Of a DNA stretch of 64,000 nucleotides, positions 1-7,802 are shown piece after piece. The stretch lies in NCBI GenBank assembly GCA_017402995.1, contig JAFQOV010000015.1, positions 1 through 64,000 on the forward strand, written 5' to 3'. A model generated the notes under the pieces. That model made no database searches. It worked only from the letters and a program-made list of their open reading frames with translations, and was not told the DNA's origin. The stretch's first letter is position 1. Each line of letters opens with the position of its first letter. A program made the position numbers and the translations under genes. Origin of the DNA: Candidatus Gastranaerophilales bacterium (lineage in GTDB: Bacteria; Cyanobacteriota; Vampirovibrionia; Gastranaerophilales; Gastranaerophilaceae).

Positions 1-26
1 AATTATTGTATAAGGTGTTCAAAACC

Positions 27-247
27 TCGACTGTTTTATTCAGGAGTTAAGTTTTGAAGCGTTGTAAAGAAACAAAACAATTTAACCAAGCCCGAGGTTT
101 CTTTCTTTTCTCGTACTCTTTTCTTTCTTTTCATTTCGGCGATTGAGAGAAAAAGAAAGAAAAGAGTACAAAGACTTTAGTCTTTTAAACAAAAAAAACA
201 AAAACTTTAGCTTTTTATAAAAAATTAAAAAAATAATAAACAGTCGA
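27..247. repeat. MITE-like element with imperfect terminal inverted repeats
   Basis: TCGACTGTTTTATT at 27-40 is answered by AATAAACAGTCGA at 235-247, an inverted pair missing one A. Between them lies a second, perfect inverted repeat (113-169). No reading frame of note occupies the stretch, so it looks like a small non-coding mobile remnant. The sequence shows the inverted ends; calling it a MITE is inference, since no second copy and no clean target-site duplication is visible in this window. Confidence 0.4.
113..169. repeat. Perfect 19-bp inverted repeat (long hairpin)
   Basis: The arm GTACTCTTTTCTTTCTTTT at 113-131 is exactly complementary to 151-169, with a 19-nt loop. It lies inside the MITE-like element. 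No T-run follows directly on the + strand, so it is not a typical intrinsic terminator. Confidence 0.85.
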
Positions 248-289
248 CAAGTTTACCAAAACCCAACAATTTTCTTGCAATGACAAAAA

Positions 290-439
290 TTATTTCCCAA
301 AAACCTGAAAAATCCATTTTTCATATCTAAAAACATGACCTTCTGGTTTGTTTTTTTCTAAAGTAAAAATTGTTGTTCCAATCATCAAAAACATTGTTAT
401 CGTCATTAAAATTGCAATGATTTTTTCTTTTTTAGACAT
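290..439 (-). CDS. Small single-membrane-span protein downstream of prepilin
   Basis: A 49-codon frame starts with ATG two bases after the prepilin stop codon, with AAGGA suitably placed upstream of the start. The product begins MSKKEKIIAILMTITMF, so it has a short basic cytoplasmic end, one hydrophobic helix at about residues 7-26, then a charged tail. The tight spacing implies translation coupled to the prepilin, and a role in pilus or pseudopilus assembly is possible by context. I do not recognise the family. Confidence 0.55.
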   Translation of the reverse strand: MSKKEKIIAILMTITMFLMIGTTIFTLEKNKPEGHVFRYEKWIFQVFGK

Positions 440-441
440 AA

Positions 442-1170
442 TTAATCCTTACTTGTAATTTCTTTTTTAAGCCATTCATCTGCTCTTGCACCTGTTAAAA
501 TTTTTCCATCAGCACGAATTCCAAAGCCAAAAGGACACTCGTTAATGCAATCATCTTTGCTTGCACCCTCTGGAATACCATCTATATCCATGCAAAAATA
601 TTTATATATTTTGTCAAAACCCGCGTCATCTTTAAAATCACCAAACAATCTCAACCCGGTTGGCGTAATTATTTGCGAAACAGCATCCCACAAAGTTCCA
701 AAATGAAAAACCGTATTTGTTTCATAAAATGAAATATTATCTGAACTTATTATTTCATTATTTAATGTTTCCTTATTATTTTTGCAATTATAATCTAATT
801 GCGACAATACAAAACCAATAGTTTTTACAGAAAACCAAGCATTGTAATGTGGGTTTGTTTCAGCTTGAACAGATGTTGAGCAATTTTTGCTTTGAATACT
901 AATTACATCAGCAAATGTTTCACAAAAATATGTTGCACTGTCAACCAAATTGCCATCATGCTTCACGCCTAAATCACCATTTAAATAGTACTTATCTGAG
1001 GAAACAAGCTCACGAATTACTGATGTTAAAGTATTATATCCTTTCTTAAACTTCAAAATATTCTTATCAGGAGTTGAATTAATCGCCACAGGCAAAAGTA
1101 TTGCGCTCAAAATCCCAATCACCGTTAATACAATCATCACTTCAGCTAATGTGAAAGCTTTCTTTTTCAT
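442..1170 (-). CDS. Type IV prepilin-like (pseudopilin) protein
   Basis: 242 aa. The N-terminus MKKKA-FTLAEVMIVLTVIG is a classic type IV prepilin leader: a short basic leader, cleavage after Ala5 by a PilD-type peptidase, N-methylated Phe+1, Glu+5 and a roughly 20-residue hydrophobic assembly helix. The globular part has a handful of Cys (for example near the C-terminus, around CMDIDG and CINECPFG) and ends in a GIRADGKILTGARADEWLK region common to pilins of this lineage. GAGGTAAAA just before the ATG supports this start. It would be exported and assembled into a pilus or pseudopilus; which machine is unknown because no pil/gsp assembly gene is nearby. The following small membrane protein is probably co-translated. 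Confidence 0.85.
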   Translation of the reverse strand: MKKKAFTLAEVMIVLTVIGILSAILLPVAINSTPDKNILKFKKGYNTLTSVIRELVSSDKYYLNGDLGVKHDGNLVDSATYFCETFADVISIQSKNCSTSVQAETNPHYNAWFSVKTIGFVLSQLDYNCKNNKETLNNEIISSDNISFYETNTVFHFGTLWDAVSQIITPTGLRLFGDFKDDAGFDKIYKYFCMDIDGIPEGASKDDCINECPFGFGIRADGKILTGARADEWLKKEITSKD

Positions 1171-1227
1171 TTTTACCTCAAAATTTATTAGAAAACATGA
1201 TTATTATTGAATTTTAGATACAAAACT

Positions 1228-1277
1228 AGCGTATCAGTCTATATAAATAATAAGCGTGTCAGTCTATATTGTCAAAT
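1228..1277 (+). promoter_or_regulatory. Tandem operator-like repeat and promoter of the XRE regulator
   Basis: AGCGTATCAGTCTATAT at 1228-1244 recurs as AGCGTGTCAGTCTATAT at 1253-1269, 16 of 17 identical with a 25-bp period. The second copy contains TATATT (1265-1270), which would place transcription start on or next to the ATG at 1278. Two near-identical sites overlapping the promoter of a Xre-type repressor suggest autoregulation; that role is inference. Confidence 0.6.
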
Positions 1278-1496
1278 ATGAATACTAAGGTTCTTGAAAA
1301 GCTAGGCAAAACTTTAAAAAATATCCGCATTGAAAAAGGCTTAACCCAAGAAGCGCTCGCAGAAAAGGTCGGAATTCACCCAACCTATGTCGGCAAATTA
1401 GAAAGCGGAAAAAACAACGTTTCAATCAAAATGTTGTTTAAAATTTCAAGAGCTCTAAACACAAAGCTTTATGACATTTTTGACTTTGATAAATAA
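1278..1496 (+). CDS. XRE/Cro-CI family DNA-binding regulator
   Basis: 72 aa from this ATG; a TTG at 1269 would add three residues. The protein is essentially one HTH_3 domain: LGKTLKNIRIEKGLTQEALA is followed by AEKVGIHPTYVGKLESGKNN, the recognition-helix pattern of Xre/SinR-like repressors, and a final helix (ISRALNTKLYDIFDF). There is no effector domain. Neither start has a Shine-Dalgarno sequence, and a TATATT box ends 7 nt upstream of the ATG, so the message is probably leaderless. The 17-bp direct repeats upstream suggest it controls itself. It is convergent with the next gene with no gap between stop codons. Confidence 0.9.
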   Translation: MNTKVLEKLGKTLKNIRIEKGLTQEALAEKVGIHPTYVGKLESGKNNVSIKMLFKISRALNTKLYDIFDFDK

Positions 1497-2684
1497 TTAA
1501 ACTTCTTTTTCACGCAACATGTTTTTAGAATCTAGATAGTCTAAAATTCTAAAGTTAATAATATTTCTATAATCTTTCATTACAGGCGTAAAAGAGGTGA
1601 TATGTTTTTCATCATCTAAAACACTCAAAACTTTTCTCACAGTGTCCATATCGTTAATCATGCCTGTTTTAAAAACATCTGGGCGATAAACGGTCCAAGC
1701 ATTGTGCGGATAATACGTTGAGCGACATTCATTCACATTTCGATTTAATAACATTTCATCAAATAAAATGTAGTTCATGTTATAAAATTCTTGTTTAATA
1801 TTGTCTTCATAGGGTTTTAAAAGCGGTGGCATTGGCACTCTTGGATATGGAATTGATTCAGCGTGTGGATTTAACATTTCCATATATTCAATTGAACCTA
1901 TTCCAACAATTTGAATTGATTTTGAAAATTCTTCCAAAATTCCAAGTTCATCAGCGTATCTAGATAAAATATCTAAAAAAGAACAGGCTCCTTTGCCAGA
2001 GCAAATATAATCTGTGATTACGGTTTTTTTGCCCTCTTTTTGCATTGTTTCAACAATTGTTTGCGGGTTTGCACCAATTCTATCAAGATATTTTCGATAT
2101 GCCATTTCTTCTTCGTTTGTTGGCGCTTGATTTTGAAGTTTTTTAATTCCTTCTTTGTTATCTGGATAAAACCAATAATTCGAAAAAGCGACAAATTTAT
2201 AGTCTTTTAAACCGTCTTTTGTCCAATATGCTGTATTTAAAAACCATTTTGGGCTTCTGCCAAGGCAGATTATTGGTTGGTCTTTATATTTTAAATATTT
2301 TTGTGAAATTTTAATAAAATCTTCCATTGTTTTATCACTTCTTAAAGGCAAACAAGGAAAAGTTTTGTCAAAAAGCTCTGCTTTATCTAGGTTTTTATTA
2401 CTTAAAAAATCATTATAAAAATTTCTATATTTTTCTTTTTTCTCATCTGACATCTTCCAATATTGCTCTAGTTCAATATTTTCCACCAATCTTCGATTTT
2501 TTAATTGAGAAGAAAAAGAAATGTTACATAAGGAATTGAAACCTAAAGGAAGGGTTGTTGAATTGTTGTTTTCGCGGGTTTGAACAGCTTTGTTAACAGC
2601 CATTATTTTCATTGGCTGTTTCATAAAAGACTGATATTGATTTATTTTAGGAATAAACACATTTATACCCTTATTTGTCGACAA
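1497..2684 (-). CDS. Unrecognised protein with SFSS-type leader and PRTase-like loop
   Basis: 395 aa from a TTG; a GTG eight codons further in has AAGGG before it, so the start is uncertain. The first 60 residues are Asn/Gln/Ser-rich and end in NISFSSQLK, like other leaders in this window. The folded part has an IICLGRSPKWFL strand-turn near residue 140 and VITDYICSGKGACSFLDILS near residue 220. The latter resembles the PRPP loop of phosphoribosyltransferase-type folds (acidic residues, then a Gly/Ser turn and a helix). No signal peptide or membrane helix is seen, so it is probably cytoplasmic. I do not recognise the family, and the PRTase-like reading is a weak inference. Confidence 0.7.
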   Translation of the reverse strand: MSTNKGINVFIPKINQYQSFMKQPMKIMAVNKAVQTRENNNSTTLPLGFNSLCNISFSSQLKNRRLVENIELEQYWKMSDEKKEKYRNFYNDFLSNKNLDKAELFDKTFPCLPLRSDKTMEDFIKISQKYLKYKDQPIICLGRSPKWFLNTAYWTKDGLKDYKFVAFSNYWFYPDNKEGIKKLQNQAPTNEEEMAYRKYLDRIGANPQTIVETMQKEGKKTVITDYICSGKGACSFLDILSRYADELGILEEFSKSIQIVGIGSIEYMEMLNPHAESIPYPRVPMPPLLKPYEDNIKQEFYNMNYILFDEMLLNRNVNECRSTYYPHNAWTVYRPDVFKTGMINDMDTVRKVLSVLDDEKHITSFTPVMKDYRNIINFRILDYLDSKNMLREKEV

Positions 2685-2809
2685 TATAAATAAGAGTTAT
2701 GAAAAAAAACTTTGCTAGTTTATTAAGAATATTTACAGCTATTTTAGGATATTAAAAATCTCACAACGTGGTATTATACTAATAGTACAGTTTTAGGAAA
2801 TGAGTGCGT

Positions 2810-3619
2810 ATGAAAATTTTAATTTCTAATGATGACGGAATTGCTGCTGAAGGTATTAAAGCCTTAATGCAAAATCTTGCAAAAGAACATGACGTATATG
2901 TTGTTGCACCTGATAGAGAACGTTCTGCCGCTGGGCATTCTTTAACTTTGCATTCTCCAATTCGAGTTGAAGAATTAGAACCACAATACGGAGTAAAACG
3001 CGCATGGGTCACAAACGGAACCCCAGGGGATTGTGTTAAAATCGGAATTTGCGCTCTTTTAAAACAAGAAGAATTGCCTGACATTGTAATTTCAGGGATT
3101 AACCACGGACCAAATTTAGGAACAGATATTTTATATTCAGGAACTGTTAGTTGCGCTCTTGAGGCTGCAATGCTTGATTATCCAGCAATTGCTGTTTCAA
3201 TGACATCAATGACACCTGATCCAATATATTTTGATTCAACAGCAAAATTCATTTGCAAATTCTTGCCAAAAATCAAAAATGTTTCGTTCCCTAAAAAATC
3301 AATTTTAAACGTTAACGTTCCAGCTCTTGAAGAAGAAGATATTGCAGGGGTTGAAATTACAAAGCTTGGCACAAAAATGTTTACAGATAATTACGACAAG
3401 CGAATTGATCCAAGAGGAAAAATTTATTATTGGATGGCTGGCGAATTGACATCTAAACATGAAGAAGATGGAACAGATATCGCTGCGGTGCGTGCAAATC
3501 GCATTTCAATCACACCTGTAACATTTGAAATGACCCACAAAAATATTATGGCAGAATTAGAACATGAATTTTGCCCTGGGGGCATTTGCACTTGGTATGG
3601 GTATGATGCCCAAAAATAA
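2810..3619 (+). CDS. surE: 5'/3'-nucleotidase SurE
   Basis: 269 aa from the ATG; an in-frame GTG at 2804 would add two residues. SurE dephosphorylates nucleoside monophosphates using a divalent metal. The metal-site residues are all present: Asp8-Asp9 (MKILISNDDGI), Ser39 (RERSAAGHS) and Asn98 (SGINHGPNLGTD). The TNGTPGDCV segment is also typical, and the length is normal for the family. AGGA lies upstream, and TATACT at about 2774-2779 is a plausible -10. The stop codon TAA is itself the first triplet of a repeated GC-rich sequence that continues downstream. Confidence 0.96.
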   Translation: MKILISNDDGIAAEGIKALMQNLAKEHDVYVVAPDRERSAAGHSLTLHSPIRVEELEPQYGVKRAWVTNGTPGDCVKIGICALLKQEELPDIVISGINHGPNLGTDILYSGTVSCALEAAMLDYPAIAVSMTSMTPDPIYFDSTAKFICKFLPKIKNVSFPKKSILNVNVPALEEEDIAGVEITKLGTKMFTDNYDKRIDPRGKIYYWMAGELTSKHEEDGTDIAAVRANRISITPVTFEMTHKNIMAELEHEFCPGGICTWYGYDAQK

Positions 3620-3842
3620 CCCGAACAAAGCGAAGCGTAGTGCGACGCACTAGCTGAGCAAAGTGAGGGCAGAAGGATATGGAAAACTGGGTCGGAATGT
3701 TGAATTCCGACCCAGTTTGGAATTGGACTATGGCGACGTGGGATAATCGAGCTTTTGAGCGACTGCGATAGCAAAAGCGAAAACAAGCGAGATACCCACA
3801 GGAGCAAAGGCTTAACCCGAACAAAGCGAAGCGTAAAACCAA
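3617..3842. repeat. GC-rich repeat block A, starting on the surE stop codon
   Basis: A 23-nt sequence occurs identically at 3617-3639 and 3813-3835, bracketing about 170 bp. Its first three bases are the surE stop codon. Inside are a palindrome TAGTGCGACGCACTA (3637-3651), a 15-bp perfect hairpin (3684-3698 with 3704-3718) and a segment at 3732-3805 whose ends match block B near 10.3 kb. The base composition is much richer in GC than the neighbouring genes. Reading frames through it are incidental. It occupies the whole gap between surE and the convergent kinase-like gene. Confidence 0.8.
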
Positions 3843-4574
3843 CTATTTTTTAACCGTAAAACCAAAAATTGAGCTATTGTTTTTTTGAGATTGTAAAACA
3901 AGCTCCCAATTGTGTGCATTGATTAATTTTTTTGCAACGTTCAAATTTAGGTTCATTCCAAGCTGGTTAAAATCTTGGTAGTTTGCCCTTTCTTCCTTCA
4001 AAAGCCCTTTAATTTTTTCTTTTGTCATATAAATTGATTTATTTTTTGCTTGAAAAGAAATTTTATTTTTATTTTCTTTAATCGATACTTCAATATCAGA
4101 ATTTTCAAAACCAAAGGCAATTGAACCAGACAAAATATTAAATATTATCTTTTGAATTAATCTTCTATCGCCAAAAAGCTCGACATTTTCTGGCATATTT
4201 AAAACAATTTTTTGACTTTTTTCATCTGCCATTAAATTAATTTCTTCAATACAATTTTTAATTTCTGACAAGACATTTACCTTTTCAAATTTCAACTTCG
4301 GCTTTTCAAGTTCATATTTTTGCAAAAAAATCGAATTTAAAACGATTTGCAATAAAAATTTGTTTGAATTTAAAATTTCTTTTAAAATTTCATCTTCCCT
4401 ATTTTTTAAAAGCAATTCAAGAGCTTGATTTTGCGCTAAAATCGGGGTTTTAATATCATGGTTTAAAATTGAAATAAATTTATTTCGCTCGCAAATGAGC
4501 TTTTTTTGAGCACGTTCACGCTGAGTTTTCAAAATTTTTCTAATTTTTCTTAATATCTTTTTTCTTAGAAACAT
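3843..4574 (-). CDS. Degenerate sensor histidine kinase-like protein
   Basis: 243 aa with no sensor or membrane region: a basic helix, then a HisKA-like box ILNHDIKTPI with His39 and an HATPase-like second half. The H-box is intact, but the ATP-binding motifs are not. The N-box reads NILSGSIAFG at about 146-155, where the second Asn and Lys/Arg are lost; no D-x-G-x-G box is visible; the G2 region is QLGMNLNLNVAKKL. It starts inside the end of the response regulator gene (10-nt overlap) with GAGGAAAA before its ATG, so the two are co-translated. It may be a phosphotransfer or decoy partner rather than an active kinase; that is inference. Confidence 0.75.
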   Translation of the reverse strand: MFLRKKILRKIRKILKTQRERAQKKLICERNKFISILNHDIKTPILAQNQALELLLKNREDEILKEILNSNKFLLQIVLNSIFLQKYELEKPKLKFEKVNVLSEIKNCIEEINLMADEKSQKIVLNMPENVELFGDRRLIQKIIFNILSGSIAFGFENSDIEVSIKENKNKISFQAKNKSIYMTKEKIKGLLKEERANYQDFNQLGMNLNLNVAKKLINAHNWELVLQSQKNNSSIFGFTVKK

Positions 4575-5239
4575 TTTTCCTCAAAAATATTTGCCCTGAC
4601 TGCTTTTACGACTGCTTGAACTCTATCTGTTACAGATAATTTTGTTAAAATATTTCCAACATGTGCTTTTGCTGTATTTGTCGAAATGATTATTTCTTGG
4701 GCGATTTGCGAATTTGTTTTCCCATCAATCATCAATTTTAAAACTTCCAATTCCCTTTGGGTCAAACTGCTTTCAAAATTATCTTTCTCGGGAATATTTT
4801 TGAAATTTTCTTCTTTTTCTGCTGTTGTATTGTCAAAAACCTCGGTCGCCGTTTCAATATCCATGTGAAATTCGCCGTGTACAACATTTTCAATTATTTC
4901 TTTATAATCTATCACTTCTTTTTCTTTTAAAACATAAGCGCTAACCCCGTCACAAAGGGCATTTGAAGGATTAAAATCATTCAAAAAAGAAGAAGTGATA
5001 ATAATTTTAACTTTTGGGTTAATTCTTTTTAAAAGCTCAATTTCCTTGTAAACATTCGTATCGAGCAAATCAGAATCAATCAAAATAACATCTGCTTGAT
5101 TTTTTTCCATTGCCAAAATGCAATCACTTATCGAACTAAAATCGCCAGAAATATTAAAATTTGCTTTTTCTAAAAAACGTTTTTTTGAAATCCTCGCAAG
5201 CAAGCAATTATCCACCATATATAGTGATGCTGTCGTCAT
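4565..5239 (-). CDS. NarL/FixJ-family response regulator
   Basis: 224 aa. The receiver domain (about 1-120) has the acidic pocket VDN at 9-11, a candidate phosphoacceptor Asp55 in VILIDSDLLD and the conserved Lys in YVLKE. The C-terminal LuxR-type HTH is SLTQRELEVLKLMIDGKTNS followed by QIAQEIIISTNTAKAHVGNI. A DNA-binding output is therefore expected. AGGGAAAA precedes the ATG. It overlaps the kinase-like gene and is the first gene of that pair, the reverse of the more common kinase-first order. The receiver has Asn at the second acidic position, a tolerated variation. Confidence 0.9.
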   Translation of the reverse strand: MTTASLYMVDNCLLARISKKRFLEKANFNISGDFSSISDCILAMEKNQADVILIDSDLLDTNVYKEIELLKRINPKVKIIITSSFLNDFNPSNALCDGVSAYVLKEKEVIDYKEIIENVVHGEFHMDIETATEVFDNTTAEKEENFKNIPEKDNFESSLTQRELEVLKLMIDGKTNSQIAQEIIISTNTAKAHVGNILTKLSVTDRVQAVVKAVRANIFEEKCF

Positions 5240-5289
5240 TTTTCCCTACTTTCAAAGCATATGATAATAGACTTTCGGCTAAAATGATA

Positions 5290-7002
5290 TTACCCTTGTG
5301 GACTATTCAAATTGTTTTTCATTTCAATTATCGTATTTTTGATGTTTTCTTCTTGATTTAAAACAAAATAGATTTTAATTTTTTGCAAATAAAATTCACT
5401 ATTGTTTTTTTTCTTTAGTGCTTTGTCAAGTAGTTTTATCGCCTCTTGAGGCTTGTTTTCGTCAAAATATATTTCTGATAAATCTAAATAATCCATTTCA
5501 AACAATGGTTTGATTTTTACAATTTGTTTTAACTCTTTTTGCGCTCTACTATTATCCCTCATTTTGTTCAAAATATATAAATTATATTTATATATTATTC
5601 GATTTTTGTCAAGCGCTGTTTTCTTGAAAAGATAATTTTGAGCCAATTTAAAGTTATTATTTTTTAAATAACTTTTAATTAAATAATCTTCGATTTCATT
5701 TCTAACAGTTGAATTTTTAGCAACTTTTAAACCTTCAAGAAGATATTTTTCGCATAGAGAATAGTTTTTTTCTAAATATTCAATTTTTGCTAAATCAAGG
5801 TAATATTGCGCATTTTCATCTTCCTTCAAAGCTTGTAATAAATATCCTTTAGAGTTTTTAAAATCGCCCTGATATTGACAAATCAAACTCAACAAATAAT
5901 TTAATTCGCTTTTATTTTCGTTTAATTCGCTCAATTTTCGAATGTTTGAAACCGCAAAATCAATATCTGCGATTTTTATTGAAGAATAAATCAAATTAAA
6001 ATATGCTTCATACATCAAATCGTCAACAATCACAAGAGTTCTAGATATTTCATTTGCTTTTTTAAAATCTTGTTTTTGAATATATAGATTGCTTAATTCA
6101 TACAAAACTTGTTTATTATTTGGATTGATTTTATATGCTTGCTCAAGCGCATTTGCTCTTTTTTCTGTGTCATTTTCAATATTTGCAATTTGTGCTTCTA
6201 AAAGCTTTAATTGCAAATTATTTGAAAACAATTTTTGCGCTTCAAATAAAACCTCTTTTGCGCCTTGAATATTTCCTTGTGCAAGATATGCCTCAATTAA
6301 AAGTGAATAAACATTTGAATTTGTTTTATCTAGTTCAATATATTTTTTCGCATTTTTAATCGCATTTGACATATCAAGATAGAAAAACGCTTCTTGTGCA
6401 AAAGTTAAATAAATTTCTTTTGTCAATTCTGGCAAGGCATAAATATTTAAACTTTTGGCTAAATTTGTCCTTAAAATGTCATTATTTAGGGCAATTGCCT
6501 TGTTTAAAAAAGTTTTTGCAATGTCCTCTTTTTTTTCAAGTTGAGCAAGTTTTGCTTTAATAAAATATGCACTTGAAGATTTTGGATTAATTTTTAAAAT
6601 CATATCCGCGTAATAATTCGCTTCAAAGAAATTTCCCTCTTCAAAATACATAATTGCCATGTCAAAATAGTCTTCAATTTGTTGATTATTTATTGGCTCA
6701 TAAGATATTTTTTCTGTATTTTTTTCTTGTGAATATAATTCATAAAATTTCTTAAGATTTTTTTGCGCTAAAGCCTCTTGTTTTGGGGTTTTTAAATATG
6801 TTTTCGCAAGCCAAAAATATGTATTTTTATCATTTGGATTATATTTTTCAAATGTTTTAAATTCATTAATGGCATTATTGAAGTCGTTTTTTTGAAAATA
6901 GCTAACGCCATCATAAATATTCCACAAAAAGCTCGCCTCAAGACCTTTTGCGCCAAATAGCAAAAATAAAGATATTAAAAATATTTTATTTTTTATTTTC
7001 AT
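5290..7002 (-). CDS. Exported TPR-repeat protein
   Basis: 570 aa. A signal peptide (MKIKNKIFLISLFLLFGAKG) is followed by tetratricopeptide repeats over nearly the whole chain, recognisable by recurring A/Y/P spacing such as AINEFKTFEKYNPNDKNTYF, EANYYADMILKINPKSSSAY and LEQAYKINPNNKQVLYELSN. It is very Lys/Asn-rich, fitting the AT-rich genome. A periplasmic or membrane-attached scaffolding role is likely, but no partner is evident. It overlaps the end of tmk by 4 nt and is probably in the same transcript. Confidence 0.88.
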   Translation of the reverse strand: MKIKNKIFLISLFLLFGAKGLEASFLWNIYDGVSYFQKNDFNNAINEFKTFEKYNPNDKNTYFWLAKTYLKTPKQEALAQKNLKKFYELYSQEKNTEKISYEPINNQQIEDYFDMAIMYFEEGNFFEANYYADMILKINPKSSSAYFIKAKLAQLEKKEDIAKTFLNKAIALNNDILRTNLAKSLNIYALPELTKEIYLTFAQEAFFYLDMSNAIKNAKKYIELDKTNSNVYSLLIEAYLAQGNIQGAKEVLFEAQKLFSNNLQLKLLEAQIANIENDTEKRANALEQAYKINPNNKQVLYELSNLYIQKQDFKKANEISRTLVIVDDLMYEAYFNLIYSSIKIADIDFAVSNIRKLSELNENKSELNYLLSLICQYQGDFKNSKGYLLQALKEDENAQYYLDLAKIEYLEKNYSLCEKYLLEGLKVAKNSTVRNEIEDYLIKSYLKNNNFKLAQNYLFKKTALDKNRIIYKYNLYILNKMRDNSRAQKELKQIVKIKPLFEMDYLDLSEIYFDENKPQEAIKLLDKALKKKNNSEFYLQKIKIYFVLNQEENIKNTIIEMKNNLNSPQG

Positions 7003-7613
7003 AAAATTTCATCAATTATTTTTTTAACTTGTTCAAAAACTTCATCAATAGGCAAATTTGAATTAATTACTTTAATTCTGTTTGGGTATTTTTTCGCTAA
7101 TTCTAAATATCCAAAGCGAATTTTTTTGTGAAATTCAATTCCTTCTTTTTCCATTCTGTCTTTGTTTTTGCCAACGCGCTCTTGAGCGATTTCAGAATCA
7201 ACATCAAAAACAAAAGTAACATCTGGTTTAAATCCTTGCGTTGCAATTTCATTTAATTGATTAATTTTTTCAATGTCGCCACCGCGCGCGTAACCTTGGT
7301 ATGCAACGGTTGAGTCAATGTGTCTGTCGCACAATACAATTTTGCCTTCGTTAACGTTTTTCATAATCACTGCTTCAACGTGTTGTGCTCTATCTGCAAG
7401 ATACATCAAAAGCTCAGCAGTATCTGAAACAAAACCTTCATGATGAAGTAAAATTTGTCTTAAATTTTTGCCAATATCAGACCCACCAGGTTCAAGCGTT
7501 AAAAAAGTATTATAATTTTTTTGTTTTAAATATTCGTTTAGTAAATTAATTTGTGTTGTTTTGCCACAACCATCGGCACCTTCGAAAGTAATAAATAAAC
7601 CTTTATTTGTCAT
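6999..7613 (-). CDS. tmk: Thymidylate kinase
   Basis: 204 aa, normal family length. It phosphorylates dTMP to dTDP in the cytoplasm. The P-loop GADGCGKTT is at 12-20, followed by LEPGGSDIG (the family usually has EPGGT) and the DRHIDSTVAYQG motif from Asp96. A lid region (GKNKDRMEKEG) is near residue 150. GAGGAG precedes the ATG. The downstream TPR gene overlaps its end by 4 nt. Confidence 0.97.
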   Translation of the reverse strand: MTNKGLFITFEGADGCGKTTQINLLNEYLKQKNYNTFLTLEPGGSDIGKNLRQILLHHEGFVSDTAELLMYLADRAQHVEAVIMKNVNEGKIVLCDRHIDSTVAYQGYARGGDIEKINQLNEIATQGFKPDVTFVFDVDSEIAQERVGKNKDRMEKEGIEFHKKIRFGYLELAKKYPNRIKVINSNLPIDEVFEQVKKIIDEIL

Positions 7614-7739
7614 ATAAACTCCTCTTACATGTAAATATACTACATATAAATTTTTGAGTCAGAAATTTACAATATGCTACATTTTGAAAAAGAAAAAATA
7701 ATTATTACATTTTATGAATAAATTGAAACATATTTTACT

Positions 7740-7763
7740 ATTTGCTAAATTATAATTTATAAT
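7740..7763 (+). promoter_or_regulatory. Promoter of the coiled-coil/kinase operon
   Basis: TATAAT at 7758-7763 followed by G, with TTTACT-like sequence about 18 nt upstream, precedes an AAGGGGAGAG ribosome binding site just before the GTG at 7803. An earlier TATAAT at 7751-7756 is an alternative -10. Confidence 0.45.
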
Positions 7764-7802
7764 GTATTAGTGAAATAATTTTTTATTCAAGGGGAGAGAT
7801 TC

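Noticed and set aside
3427-3842. Open frames on the minus strand inside block A
   Set aside because: They run over the repeat, share words with frames in block B and have no ribosome binding site; explained by repeat composition.
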